From NCBI RefSeq assembly GCF_011075055.1, contig NC_058140.1, forward strand, positions 19,345,945 to 19,409,944: a stretch of DNA of 64,000 nt. Reading direction: 5' to 3'. This document shows, piece by piece, positions 1 to 12,800 of the stretch. Numbering within the stretch: position 1 is the stretch's first letter; the number at the start of each line of letters is the position of its first letter. The notes below the pieces were generated by a model, which ran no database searches, had not been told where the DNA came from, and was given only the letters and a program-made list of their open reading frames with translations. The position numbers were made by a program, and so were the translations under genes. The stretch is from Mangifera indica (Eukaryota; Streptophyta; Magnoliopsida; Sapindales; Anacardiaceae).

Positions 1-966
1 AAGGGGAGAAGAAAGAGGACTGAGAGCGCCAGGAAGTGACGTGAGTGTGCTTTGATTATGCGTTTTGATTCGGAAAGGATGGTGCAGAGACTGAGATGTG
101 GCGTTGGCATGGTGGATCAGTCTCAGAGATACAAACACTTTAGAGAAGGATGATGTTGATGAGGATGATGAAAAGAAAGAAATAAGAGTGAAGAAGGCTG
201 ATTGTTTGTAGTTTAGCTACAAACAGAGCATGGCGTCCAGAGAGATCGATTGACTTGCTTGCTTGGCTCGTTCTTATTTGTTTTAATGAGGAAACTTCCT
301 TCAGGTTTAAAAGGTAAAGAGACAAAATTAATAAATTATAATTTCATATTTATATTCCATGAAAGAAAAAATAAAATACGAAAGTTACTTGCCCAAGGGC
401 CAAGAAAGAAGATCATATTTCTTGGCATATTTTCAATTAATTTGTGCACAGATCCAGCAAAAGAATCTGTCCCAGACGCTTTCTTGTTACGTTATTTCAC
501 GGACAAAAGCAAACTAACTACAACCAAGAAACAAAGGCAGACAGTGGTGTCCCATAGCTTTTGCTTGTTGCTGCGTTGGTTGTCTTAGAGGCAGTGGTGG
601 ATCATGAAGCTGAGGGTCTGGTGTTTGTAGTCTGTTTGTTTCTTGCGTTGCTCTTCACTGGCTTCGGTTGTTTGGCTGGGTTGATTTTTTCCCAAGGGTT
701 TCTTGTGTAGCTCTGTATATAGTGTTTTTGCTACCATCTTATTTTCTATCTTGCAATTGTGGAGGTAGTAGGACAAGATGAGTCTAATTTATTTTACCGT
801 TTTGGCTTTTCTATTAAATTACACATTTACATAAAAATAAAAAGAAACAAAAGCAGGCAAGAAAATGTATTTGTGAGACATTACAAGGTAACAATCCTAA
901 TAATCATGAAGAAGAGGTACGAATACAAATAAATATAAATACAAAGACAAACTCATCTCATTATAC
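1..966. other. Intergenic, no gene recognised
   Basis: No open reading frame here has a recognisable protein or codon pattern. The first 250 bases are less AT-rich than the rest and could be the promoter or leader of a gene lying off the left edge, but nothing proves this. Confidence 0.4.
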
Positions 967-970
967 TCAC

Positions 971-2128
971 TAGGTCAAACGTCTATTTCCCACCTAAGTT
1001 TTACTTTATTTTTAAAAACATATCTTTAAGATTTCAAAAATCTAAAAACTTACTCGTTTTTTAACTTTTGTTAAATTTTTAGCTAAATTTAAAGGTAAAA
1101 TCATTATTTTATCTATAAACTCTAAAACCTTAAAAATTTATATTATTTTCTCTCTTTAGTATTAAAAACTAACAATTTATCCTCTAATTTAATTATTTTC
1201 TAATTTTAAAAACTGATTCACCCCCCCCCCCCCCCCCAAGTTTAGGGCTTCAACCACTTATATTTTTCCCATTTAACCGTCCCTAACCTCTTGAAAATTT
1301 TTATTTAAACCCAAGGTTTAGCTCAACTTCCAGATTGCCTCGATGAACTTCTCGCACCGTCTCCAGCATCCAAGGTTGAGCCGTTATGACATCCTTTTCA
1401 TCTTCTTCCCATTTCTCTCTAGTCCAGAACAAAATCTGATAGAAATTGCGACATCCTTCTCGTAGATGTAGAAGATTAAAAAATGAAGAATGTTGAAATA
1501 GCAAAATCCGACTGAAATAATAGATTCACTAGGGAGGATGAGAGCAGAGTAGACTAAAGAATAGACCAAGGAGGATTCACAACTTCATTCTCCCTCCCAT
1601 TGGCGCAAATTCCACCGAAATCAAGTTAAATCTCTCGCTTGATTTTGGCCAAATTTTGCACCAGACCAAATAGATATGGAAAGAAGATGAAGGAGATGCC
1701 ACAGTGGCTTGGTCTAGGATGTCGGAGACAAAAGGAAAAGGTCGTCGATGGCAATTTGGAAGCTGACCTAAACCCTAAGTTTAATTAAAATTTTTCAAAA
1801 AGCTAGGGGGCGATTGTGAATGTGAAACATATGAGAGGCTGAAACCTAGACTTTGGGTTGGGGGGGGGGGGGGGGAAGGAAAGCCAATTTTTAAACTTGG
1901 AAAATAATTAAGTTAGAAGGAAAATTATTAGTTTTCAAAACTAAGGAGGAAAAATAATATAAACTTTTAGAGTTTTTAAATTTATAGGTAAAATAACGAT
2001 TTTACCTTTAAATTTAACTGAAAATTTAACAAAAGTTTAATGATAAATAAATATTTTAGTTTTTAAATCCTAAAGATGCATTTTTTTAAATGACCTAAAA
2101 CTTGGGTGGGAAATAGTCATTTAGTCTA
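971..2128. mobile_element. Foldback/MITE-like element, family A, copy 1
   Basis: Two arms of about 290 bp (roughly 971-1260 and 1850-2128) are inverted copies of each other. Both outer ends carry a 'tatttcccacc' block, and each arm ends internally in a homopolymer: poly-C at about 1220-1237 on the left, poly-G at about 1859-1876 on the right. The 590-bp middle is non-coding. No clear target-site duplication is visible at the ends I chose. The same family recurs at 24823-25646 and 25803-26574, with fragments at 5760-6160 and 23255-23560. Long terminal inverted repeats with an unrelated middle suggest a non-autonomous DNA transposon of foldback or Mutator-like type; the superfamily is inference. 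Confidence 0.75.
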
Positions 2129-3000
2129 TTCCATAATACTAAATTAAATATCTAGATAATATGTTATTATATAATTATGTATTATTTTATTTTTAATTCA
2201 AACCCAACAAACTCTGCTAATTTAACACCGAATATTAGAAATATTCTTAGGTTAAACTTATATAGTTAATATATTGTGATCAAATCAATTTAGTTTTAGA
2301 CACATCTTTGGTAATTCGTATGAACTTGCTTTGTTATGTGCAATATTTTTGGAAAATTATAAGCATAAGGGTGGAGATCCAATCTTTACCCAGATTTTCT
2401 ATTGCATCGCCAGTCATCCAAACGACAGATTCAGGTATGCATTTCTAGTACTCTACCAACTTTATTAACCGTTGACTCACCTATTTACTGAATTTATTGT
2501 ATTTTACTATCAAAGTTTTATCATTGAAAAAGAAATTGCGAAAATAATTAGAAAGTCCGGAAAAAATTATACGACAAATGGAAGTGGCAACCAGGAGAGG
2601 CAGAAAAGAGTTAAGAATGGATTTGATAGCGGAAGTAAACTTGACTGATCTACCGTGGTGCGTAGAATCCTTTGAAGACTCTGTCGGTGATGGAAGATGG
2701 AGCACAGAGTGTTTAAAAAGAAAAAGGCTGTGCAAACGAGTGCGAGAATACTGTGGATCAATTGGGCTTACGTCCTACAGTTTGACCGAACATAATATAA
2801 ATTTTAAAACGGATTTATTAAATATAATATATTGAATATTGATAAATAATAAATTTTCCCCTTTGCAGTGTAAAGATTTTTTAATTCGAACGCGGTAAAT
2901 GCCACCGCCATTCCTCCGAAGACCTAAAGCATACGTTTAGCATAAACCCATTTCTTCCAAAGTTTTGTCTGCTGCCACCGTTTCAATTTCGCGACGCTCA
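2129..3000. other. Intergenic and upstream region of the membrane-protein gene
   Basis: AT-rich DNA. A short stretch around 2145-2205 resembles one arm of palindromic MITE family B. An 85-codon open frame at 2578-2835 is uncharacteristic of any family I know and is probably chance. The part nearest 3000 is likely the promoter and leader of the next gene. Confidence 0.35.
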
Positions 3001-3001
3001 G

Positions 3002-3096
3002 GTTTTTTTTTTGAAAAAATTTTTTTTACATTACCAGATCTATTTGCGTTTGTTTTAAAGCTCATTATGATTCCCATTCTTTATTACCAGTTACAG
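3002..3096 (+). other. Probable 5'UTR intron of the membrane-protein gene
   Basis: A donor-like CAG/GTTTTT at 3001/3002 is followed by a T-rich run and a TTACAG acceptor ending at 3096, upstream of the ATG at 3202. Transcript support is not available, and an alternative acceptor (ACCAG) lies 6 bases earlier. Confidence 0.4.
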
Positions 3097-3201
3097 GGGA
3101 TCTGATGAGCAGATTGCAGCTCTGTGTAATTTATAGACGTCTTGATAAAAACTGAGGTCTTTGCGTGTGCTTCCCCTTGGATTAGATTGCATTACTTAGA
3201 A

Positions 3202-4239
3202 ATGGAGGGATCTGAAGATACCCATTTGCATGTTCTTGAGTTAGAATCATCTAACCATGGTAACAATGTCAGCAATCACCAATTTCATGCCACAAGTGCT
3301 TTAGAGATCTTGAGAGAATCTGTTAGGATTCTCCGGTATAATTGTTCGGCTTTTATGCTTATTGCTGCGATGTTAATTTGCCCAGTATCAGTGCTTATTT
3401 TATCAAAAGTGTTAGTTGATCCAAGCATTGTGAAGAAACTTGCTGTTAGGCTCTTGTTGGTTGCAAAGGCTAGTGGTGTTCAAGTAAGGCCTTTTATCAA
3501 ACAGTTGATTCATAAAATCTCTGAAATGGTTGTGTCCTCCACAATGTGCAGTCCTATGTTTATTACACTGGCCTTGTTGTCCAAAGTTGGTGTTGCTTAT
3601 TCTGTAGATTGTACTTATTCAAAGAAAGAGGTTGACTTTTGTAAGTTTTTTGGTGTAATTTGCAAAATTTGGAGGCGGCCTGTGAAAACATATTTGTGGG
3701 TGTGTATGGTGATTTTTGGTTGTCTCACAACATTCTTTGTGCTTCTTGTTGCTGTGTGTAGTTCACTTTCTGTCGTTGGGTTTACATCTGATTTAATTGG
3801 GTGTGTGGCTCTAATTGTGGGGTTGGTGTTTTCAGTAGTTTTTGCAATTGCTATTATCATCTGTAATACTGGAATTGTTGTCTCTGTGTTGGAGAATGTG
3901 TCAGGGGCACAGGCATTGCTAAAGTCAGGGTATTTGATTAAGGGCCAAACTCAGGTGGGTCTAGTGATATTTTTAGGATCAACAATTGGGATGGCATTTA
4001 TTGAGTGGTTATTTGAGCATAGGGTCATCACTTTGAGCTATGGAGATGGATCTTCGAGGTTATGGGAAGGGCCTCTTTTGGTGATAATGTATTCATTTGT
4101 GGTGCTTATCGATTCCATGATGAATGCAATTTTCTACTTCAGTTGCAAATTTTATAGTACAGAAGCCTCTATTGCTGAATGTCAGTCAATTTTAAATATT
4201 GAAGCCATTTCAGATGGACCAACTGGTAACAAATATTGA
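3202..4239 (+). CDS. Six-pass membrane protein, At1g69430/At1g26650-like
   Basis: Single-exon gene of 345 aa. The start chosen is the first ATG in frame; the frame is open upstream only through non-ATG codons. The N-terminal 35 residues are polar, followed by an 'ALEILRESVRILR' amphipathic stretch and about six hydrophobic segments near residues 50-70, 112-132, 163-188, 200-228, 251-270 and 290-315. Conserved-looking loops include YSVDCTYS (133-140) and YGDGSSRLWEGP (280-291). From memory this matches a plant family of 330-350 aa membrane proteins that includes At1g69430 and At1g26650, sometimes mislabelled 'Son of sevenless'. The biochemical function is unknown. A poly(A) signal AATAAA lies at 4719-4724. 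The family match is recalled, not computed. Confidence 0.8.
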   Translation: MEGSEDTHLHVLELESSNHGNNVSNHQFHATSALEILRESVRILRYNCSAFMLIAAMLICPVSVLILSKVLVDPSIVKKLAVRLLLVAKASGVQVRPFIKQLIHKISEMVVSSTMCSPMFITLALLSKVGVAYSVDCTYSKKEVDFCKFFGVICKIWRRPVKTYLWVCMVIFGCLTTFFVLLVAVCSSLSVVGFTSDLIGCVALIVGLVFSVVFAIAIIICNTGIVVSVLENVSGAQALLKSGYLIKGQTQVGLVIFLGSTIGMAFIEWLFEHRVITLSYGDGSSRLWEGPLLVIMYSFVVLIDSMMNAIFYFSCKFYSTEASIAECQSILNIEAISDGPTGNKY

Positions 4240-6590
4240 CATCTTGCAGTTTGGCTTGTTGTCCATGGAACTTTCTTCTCAGCTAAAATATGGAGATGGG
4301 AAATTTGATGAAGAAATGCTGACTTCTTGGTTGGTCATGATTCATTTTGATGAGGAGTTGTGTCTAATACATTGGTAGAGCTCAGAATACAAGATTTTGT
4401 GGCAGGTGATATGCTTGTTACTTTCAACTCCATTGTAGATACCTCGTTTAATGGCTCAAGTTGGTTTTTCATCTGTCTGCAAGTGGACAATAAGAAAAGG
4501 CATATGGAGTTGAATGTTGAATAATTCCAAAATTAAGGGAAAATGCAGGATTTCTCGATGGAAAATTTCTGGAAATTTTTGTTTGTTTTTCTAGTGGTTG
4601 GTCATTGTAGTTTCTATTAGCTTCCTGTGAAAGATTCATACCCCGGTACTAGTTTCAGATTAATAGAGTTATTTCCATTTGTTACAACTTTATTTGTTAG
4701 CTTGCTATTGTTTAATGAAATAAAAACGTAGTAAAAATTTTAGCACTGGATTATTATTGGTATTAGGAATGATCAGTGAACTTCTAAACTGATTTGGAAT
4801 GATTGTGTGAATATGCATTGATGAATTGGTTATTGCAACTGTAATTCGTTTCTCAAAATGTTGAACATATGAATCATGAATTTCTTTGTCATGCATTAGA
4901 GAAAAAAGAGCGTGTGAATAGGCTTTTGTATTTTTGTTTGAGCAGACCTGTCCTAGTTTATATGTGGATAGGTATTTTGGTTTTTGTAAGTTTTGTCTCT
5001 TGAATTTTTTCTTTGTGGGAGCTTAGATAGAGCTTCAAGATATGATTCTTTTGGATTTGTTTCTTGTCTACTCTTAATTTTGTGTGGTGTTTTGTGGTCT
5101 TATCCGAGTCTTTCACTAGCCTTTTCTTTTTTTAAAAGTTAATTTGAGTATACATTTTCTTTGAGCGTTTTTTTTTTTTTGGTCTCATTTGCTTTTTGTT
5201 TATATAATTCGTTCTTACCCAAAAAAGGGGAGTGTGTGAATGCCACCAACTATTGGAAAAATGATATTCGACTGAAATTATCCATTACTTCATATCCTAG
5301 ATTTTTCTAAATTTGTTGAAAGCATTGTGATTGTGTGTGTTGCTTTAAAGTATTAAAGAGTGCTGCATTATAGTATTATAGTTGCCATTGGTATTCATTC
5401 AGGAGTAGCCTTTTTTCTGCAGATTCCAATGCTTTAATGCTTTTCTTTATCCAAATGTTATGCGGTACAATTGCACTGTAAAAACTTCAGTGCAATATAT
5501 GCAGAACAGCGCAAGATTAAGATCTGCATGTAGACATTTGTCATTGGAACCTTCATTTTTTTTTTTTTTAAGTTTAATATGAAATATTTTCCTTCATTGA
5601 TCAATGTCGGTCCAGGGTTTGTGTCAACTGTTAATTGTAGCTGAGCGGATTTGCTGAAATCTGTAGGACATGCCATCTTCATTGTTAATTGAAATTAAGA
5701 CACCCATGTTCAACTGGATGGTCATGCCTCAGGTCTACTTTGCCAATAAATCTTAAGGGGAAATCCAGATATTTGTAGGACATGCCATCTCTTCGTCTGG
5801 ATTTCCAAACGAAATTTGACGATCCATGGCTGGAGAGGAAAGGGAGAGAGATTGGGAGGGAGAGATAAGGTGAGAGGGTTGACGGCCGATCATCACCAGA
5901 GAGAAGAAGAAAAAACTTAGGGGTAATTGTCACTTTTCAAAAACTGGATGAGAGAAAATTGTGAGATTTTTAAACTTGAGAAGAAAAATATGATATAATT
6001 TGAATTTTTTAAAATTTTTAGTAAATGACGGTTATATTTATAACTTTAATTAAAATTTTTAACAAAAAATAGTTCATAAATAAATGTTTGAGCTTTTGAA
6101 AATTGAAGAATAGTACTTTGAGATTTTACTATACATTAGGTGGGAACAAGTCTTTTGGCCAATTAATAAAAATATAGAAAGGAGCTTAAACAGCTTTGAA
6201 AAAATATTTCAGGGAAAAAAGAAATATTCTTGGCAAGTTTGAGTTTGCCGGTGTTTCAATCTTTCCAATCTCTTATGAATAATTTTTTATCAGCGAACCT
6301 CATCCAAGTTTGTTAGACATGTAAATCCCGCGGTGCAAAGATTAGATCTATAATAATTGTATTGGATAAATCAAGGTAATTTTATTAATTTACTGTATAA
6401 TAAAATGAAAATAGGGGTGTTTATGTTGTGTCCTTGTACCGCAGTTTCTGTGCTACATCACACGCTGCATACCGAATATCTGTAAACCTGCAGGATGTCT
6501 CTGTGAATACTATAAAATAGTGTCCTTTTTCGATAGTTAAATAATTAAATGAGGGAAATGAAATATTGCGGCTTCCATTTTAATTTTCGA
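4240..6590. other. 3'UTR and intergenic region
   Basis: The first 500 bases are probably 3'UTR. The rest is T-rich, with no coding signal. Bases about 5760-6160 are a truncated copy of foldback family A. Sequence just before 6590 is the likely UXT promoter. Confidence 0.4.
5760..6160. mobile_element. Foldback family A, truncated copy (right arm and part of the middle)
   Basis: The stretch 5910-6160 matches the right arm of the complete elements at 971-2128 and 25803-26574: a 'ggggtaattgtcacttttcaaa' side, a 'gtgggaacaagtc' block and the terminal TTTTGGCC at 6153-6160. No matching left arm is seen upstream, so the copy is 5'-truncated or too diverged to recognise. Confidence 0.55.
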
Positions 6591-6632
6591 GCGCACGAAA
6601 GAACTGTTTTGGGGTTAACAAGAGCGTCACTG

Positions 6633-7118
6633 GTAAGAAAGGTGAAGTAACTTAACTTTTAATCCTTCACTGAATTTTCAGCTAAACAAAGAGATAGCAG
6701 ACTATTGAATATCACGTAGGCAAATGCAATGACTATGGGGATGCTTTTTGAAGTTTGTTTTTTTTATTTTTTTTTATTTTTATAGCTCGCTCATTGTTGT
6801 CTTGACATGCCCTGTTAATATTTGATGAAATGCCTAAATGAAACGTTTTGTTTACTGAACCCCTGAATAGGCTGTTATAGTTTTTGGAAACAACTAGAAT
6901 TACTAAGAAAGATAGATTTTGTATACTTCATTACTGTATTTGAAAGCAAATTAGAATGTACTGGTTAATGAATGTACTGCTTGCTCTTTGCATTTGACAT
7001 GAGCATAACTTGCTCTGAAACCTGTTTTAATTTCATGTTGTATTACATTTGTATCTCAATCTTCGAATTCTTGATGTGGGCTTAAACCTGACTTGATAGT
7101 TGATATTTGCTTTAGCAG
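6633..7118 (+). other. 5'UTR intron of the UXT-like gene
   Basis: The donor CACTG/GTAAGAAA follows a leader-like stretch (6590-6632). The acceptor TTTAGCAG ends at 7118, eight bases before the ATG at 7126. Inferred from splice consensus only. Confidence 0.55.
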
Positions 7119-7125
7119 GACTAAA

Positions 7126-9898
7126 ATGGATAGCTATCGCCAGGAGAAAGTACAGAAATTTGAGGATTTTGTTGATTGTCGATTGAAACCTGACCTTGTT
7201 CGTGCTATTGGTGAACGGTATATTTTCCTTTATAGGCCTGTTTAATTTTAGTCTTTCCACTGGATTTAAATGTTTAGAATGTCTTATTAAAATTGTTGCT
7301 AGTTGAAGATATTAATGTAGGCTTCTTTTTGCTCAAGTCCTTTTCTGGCGTTTGTATTTAAAACTAGTTGTGTTCTTTGGTGAAATGAATACAAATGAGA
7401 GTGTTAATAGTGGTCTGTTTGTAGGTTTATCATAAGGTATAACTAGATGCTGTCATATTGATCTATAATATGCTCTTTTTGTTGGATATTGCTGATTAAA
7501 TGAGTTACTGTCGTTACTAATCCTCTGTATGATTACCCCTTATCCTCTAGTGATCCTGTGCTAGCAATTAGGAGGGACTTTGTATTTGAAGAAAAATAGT
7601 TGGACTTTAGGTTCCTCTTGATATCATGAAGTAAATTTATTATTACAAATTTATTGTATCATTTAGACTTTCTTTGAGAAGTTATGTTAAAATTCATAAT
7701 CTTTTGTGAACCACAATCATTGAAGCAGCTGCAAAGTATTTGCATATCTATTTGAAAATATGTGCAAAGTGCTTTATCATTTTCTGGAGTTGAAACTTAA
7801 AAGTAGTAAATGTTGTTACATTTTAAGCAATGTGATATACTAATGCATTGTCTTGTTTTTATTTTTTTTTTGGGTTACTTTTCAGGGACAAATTATTTGA
7901 ACAACAAAAGATTTTGTATCCTTTTTCTTCCTACATGTTTGTTCACTGATATAGATTGGTTCTCATTCCTTCTAACCGACTCCATGGATCACTCCAGAGA
8001 TTCTTTTTTTATTCTTTTCTGTCATTGTCTTTTCAGAGTAATTAGTTGTTTTAAGGTTTATTATGGATCTTGGAGAAGAAAAAAAAAACCTTTAGTAACT
8101 TAACTTTTAATAATGGCTCACAAAGCCTTTTTAATTGTCTTTCTTTTGTTAAGCAACCTAAGATACATAGTTCTAAGGACAGGACTGGGACAATCATTTT
8201 CAATGATTTTCCCTTTACTTTTCGGGGAACTTACAATTTGCTGTTCCTTCTTTTCATCTGCTTTCTCTTGACAGTTTGTTTGTATAGCTCAGATTTGCGA
8301 AAGAACATAGAAAATTTAGAGAGAAATAGTGTAACAAGTCTTAGGACATTTGTGAATCTTGGCTCCGAAGTGTACATGCAAGCTGATGTGTAAGTTTTTT
8401 GTATCTTATATTTTCTGGTTCTTTATGCTGATATTTTCACTGTTACTGATGTGAGGATAAATGGTTGGCAATGTCAGATATCTTCTATTTAATTTTCTCC
8501 CCATTTGGAGTTAACTTGTCTTCTACCTTTTTCATTTTCTTCTTTCTCTTTGTTGGGGTGGGGGTGATTGAAAATATTTCCATGTTTGCAGGCCAGATAC
8601 TCAGCGTATATTTGTGGATATTGGACTTGGATTCCATGTGGAATTCACCTGGTCTGAAGCTCTAAATTACATATCAGAGAGGGAAGGGAAATTATCCAGG
8701 TACTAGACTTTTTTTGTTTAATTATACATACCCTATTTTTCCCTGGTGAATGAATCATGACTAAAAAATAACAAAATGATGACATGGTCGTGGAGCAAAA
8801 TAACAAATGAAACTGACAATAATACCCTCATGGTCTTGGAATTGCTTCTTGAATTTCAATTATATCAAATCTTTATGGTAGCTACTGTTTTTGGTCATCA
8901 CAATTCATTTGCAGAAATGATACACTGATACTTAATTAGATATCATGATAAATTTGTGTGTCTCATCTGTCTTGACATGTAGTTGTTTTTTTTTTCTTCG
9001 TTGATTAACTTCATTCAAACTTAATGCATTACTGAATTGCACCTGTGCAGGCAAATAGAGGAGTATACTAAACTAATTGCATCAATTAAAGCCCAGATCA
9101 AACTGGTATGTTTACTTGTAATTGTGGTACTTTTCTTTTCCTGCTTCATTCGTTTGGTCTTTATGACATATGGAGTTGCAGTGCTGCTTATGCCTGGTCA
9201 CATATTTTAGTTGTACAATTTTGATAAATAACTAAAACATGTTGTGGTTTGATCCAAGAATGATAATCTACAAGGCAAGACTGGGTTAGATCTAACTGCA
9301 AATGGAAGGTTTGAATTTGAATTTTGAGTTCAGTCTATGAAAAATATAAAGGCAAAATTTTTACTTAAGATTCTTTATTATGAACATTATTAATGACATC
9401 CCTTTACTACTCGCAATCGAGTTATAAAAAATTGTATATAATTTATTTTGAAAAGCAATTAGTTATGGAAAATTTTTGGGTCTAAGGCTGGAAAGATATA
9501 GGAGAATATTTGAAGATATAAGTGGGGAAGATGTTGCATCTTTGTGGATTAAGTTTTTGTTCTATTTGTCTGTCTATCACTTTGGAGTATCAAGAAGGTT
9601 ATTTCTTCTGTATTTAACACAATTGGGAAGCTTCGATACCTAGGTAGGAAAAGGTTTTAGTGTGGGTTTTTGTTCTGGGAATTTTGCAGTTTATAAACTG
9701 ATAGTTGTAGTTTTTTTTTTTTTTGGTCTCTCTATCATTCATATTTGTAAACTTTGTTGTTTTTATTATAGTTAGTTTGTCTTCTTCAATTGGTTTAATT
9801 CTGATAATTATCTTAATAATGGGGTTCAGGTTTATGAAGGTATTCGTGAGTTACTCGAACTGCCAGCTGAGAGAAGTGTACAAGAGCCTGTATTTTAG
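7126..9898 (+). CDS. UXT: UXT-like prefoldin alpha-type subunit
   Basis: Six coding exons join to 151 aa: 7126-7217, 7886-7915, 8288-8389, 8592-8699, 9051-9105, 9830-9898; all are GT-AG and the phases are consistent. The protein starts MDSYRQEKVQKFEDFVD, with N- and C-terminal helices that should form the prefoldin coiled coil. Between them, the beta-hairpin part NLGSEVYMQADV...RIFVDIGLGFHVEFTW is the UXT/prefoldin-alpha hallmark. Length equals the usual 145-160 aa. UXT (ART-27) family proteins associate with prefoldin-like/R2TP co-chaperone complexes; in plants the role is little studied. The likely Arabidopsis counterpart is At1g26660. Exon 2 is only 30 nt, so automated prediction may skip it. 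Confidence 0.9.
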
Positions 9899-12800
9899 GA
9901 TATGTGGACTTGAAATGTATATTTAAGTTATTTTACTGGTCTTTATCATCTGCACTTTAAGATGATGAAAAGCATGGAACCAAAACTTTAAACTTAATGG
10001 GAAGGATTAATCTTATTCAAGCTATCCCTTTCTGGGTTTTTTAAGTTTTTATTTTTATAATCAAGAATTTTGTTTGTATTTATTAGATATAACAATGATT
10101 GGGCTTACCATGGTTATATCCTGACTTCATTATGTACCAGAATGATATACATATTTATGGAAAACAAATGAAGTGAGTTGTTGAGATATCAATTTGGTAA
10201 GCATTATTATTTATTTAAAATCTGTGAAGAGAAGATTGATGTTACGCAAAGTAAAGGAGGCATTTATCCTGATTCCACCTGAAGTGGATTCTAATTTGAA
10301 GGCAACAACAAAAGAAATGATTCCTTTATGGAAAAGTCATCTCACGCCCCTCACGCTTCTTCACTCATTCATCAGTCCATATGTCTCATCCATTCCATCA
10401 CCCATAGGGATGACTGCAGCGTCCAATCCATTCCAACCGTTGGATTAACGCCTGATGGGACGTTGATTGTGATGTTATTGTGTAACGAGCTTTATACTAG
10501 AGTAGAGTTTAGAGCTTTACCGACACAAGGAATCTCGCAGCCCAACCTCACCTTGATAATTGTACGCGGAAAAAACGCATTTAATCTCCTGAGTAATATT
10601 ATATTTATATATATTTTTTTAATATACTAAAACAGATAATTATGTAATTAAATACTATTATTTAATTATTTAATAATATTATATATTTAAATATTTAAAA
10701 TAAATATACTTAATTTTATTATTTATTATTTGTTTAATAAAAAACTTTATATGCTCTTACAACTTAAATAAACATCTATTTTAATTAATTATTTATAAAA
10801 ATAAATTCAAATCAAATCAAATTAACTTAATTAAAGTAAATGAACCCCTATTTTGAAAACTTACTATGACAGAGATCTTTAATTGAATATTTTCTCTTTT
10901 CTAATAATTCTTTTTTCCTTTTAACAATTCTTTATTTTCTCTTTTTCAATGACTTGTTGCCTTCTTTATTGTCACTTCTCACTATTTAAATGAGCACGAA
11001 CTCAAGCTCATCATTTCATATTCAAATTGAATTTCAATTAATCTTTATTTGGGTTTGTTTTATTTTTTTTTCAAACTCAATAAAATTATATATATATATT
11101 TTAAGTATATAAAAATACATATATAAATGATATATCATTATATAATTGAGTAATTTTAAATTAAAAATAAAATAAAATCTAATTATATAATAATATATTT
11201 GTATATTTTTTTTTCATATATTTAAAATTTATGTATATAATATTATTTTTTAAAATTATAATTATACCATATTGACGCGGATCCAATCACCAAGTTAAAT
11301 AGATTAATCGATTTGCAAATTGACCATGTGATCAGGCTGATCCCCGAATCTACAACTATTGATGGAAACATATAATAAAGCAGTAAAATTAACTTTGTCC
11401 TATATAAATGAGTCAACTTACATAGGATTGCACTGCGACATGTTATATCTTTGTCACTCATTCAATAATTATGTTACAATAATTAAACAGATACGTAATA
11501 AAATTAGATTTCGGCTGACATGACTTTAATCCCATATTTCATGAATTTGACACATCAATGTATGTATGTGTTTTACATCCCTAGCTGCAGATTTTGAGAA
11601 CAAAACAATGAAGAATACTGTTTGTTAATGTACAATTTAGTTTAGCCCTTTATAAATAATAATGTAAGGGAAATCCTAAACCCATTTTCCTTCATAATTT
11701 CTTCAATTTCACCCGTTATTTTCTCAGTAACCAAACAAAACATAACACAAAAATTTTCCATATTTTGTGACCCAGTCCAGTCCCATGAATGAATAATATC
11801 AAAGATGAATTTGCCGATATCTATCACCATGTTCCATCACCATCACATCTGTAACATCCAATTCATGGCGGCAGCACAAGTTGCAAATTTGGAGCTATGG
11901 AGCAATCATACAACACATTTTTATTTGTACAATCGGATATTTATAGCTAATAATATAATATTTTTATACAGTGGGAGAAGTCAGTTATTCGAAGGGTTGA
12001 AAAAAAAGAAAAATAATTATTAAATATAATAAAAAAATAAATTTATTAATAACTCACTAAATTTAAACTGATATAGTGTAAATTTAAATTATTTCAAATT
12101 AAATACCAAATTAATCAATAAATACGTAAATTTCACTTTGGTATGGTTTTCATGATTTATTATGATATATACAAGAGGATGAGTCGGAAGAAGAAGATGG
12201 ATGAGACGAGAAGAGGGGGAGGACAGTCAGGCAGAAGAATCAAACAACATGATGGGAGCCACGTCAGAAAGCGGTCCCATGATCCTGTCAAAACCCACGT
12301 TTACTTCTCAGACTTTGTGTCTTGTCTTGTGGCTGTGAGCGTGTACCACTCGAAACTGCTTCAGAAAAACTGAGTCTGAGAAAGAGAAAACATTAACATA
12401 TTATTATTATTATATTTATATAATATGAATGTATTGGCCATGAGAGAGAACAGAAAGAAACAAAGCTCAAGAGACAAAAGGGGAAGTCGAAAGGTGGACT
12501 ACCAGTCTCCTTTACTGCAAATCCCATCTGTTCTTGGCTCTTGTTTTGTTTCATTGTGTTTCTTCTTTCTTTTTTTCTACATATAAATAAATAATTTTTA
12601 TCAGTTACTCACTCACAACACAACTACAGTTACCCTTAAATTTCTGCTTAAACTTACAATTCATTTCTTCAGTCTCACAAATAGTGAAGATGCTTTATTT
12701 ATTGTTTTCTTTTTGCTTCCGAATAATAATAAATCATCTCTGCCTCTTTACATGCATGAAAAATAAATATAATAATAACATATGAACTGACAGATGTACA

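Noticed and set aside
2578..2835. 85-codon open frame upstream of the membrane-protein gene
   Set aside because: No recognisable domain, no splice or neighbour support, and composition like the surrounding DNA.
10194..10630. Overlapping open frames of 84 and 100 codons after UXT
   Set aside because: The two frames overlap each other, contain no family motif and end in AT-rich repeat; probably chance frames.
12453..12557. Imperfect stem 'gaaacaaagc...'/'...ttttgtttc' suggesting a miRNA precursor
   Set aside because: Only about ten continuous pairs plus a bulge, with a large loop, and the sequence near 'aagctcaagagac' does not match miR390. Low-complexity DNA can do this by chance.
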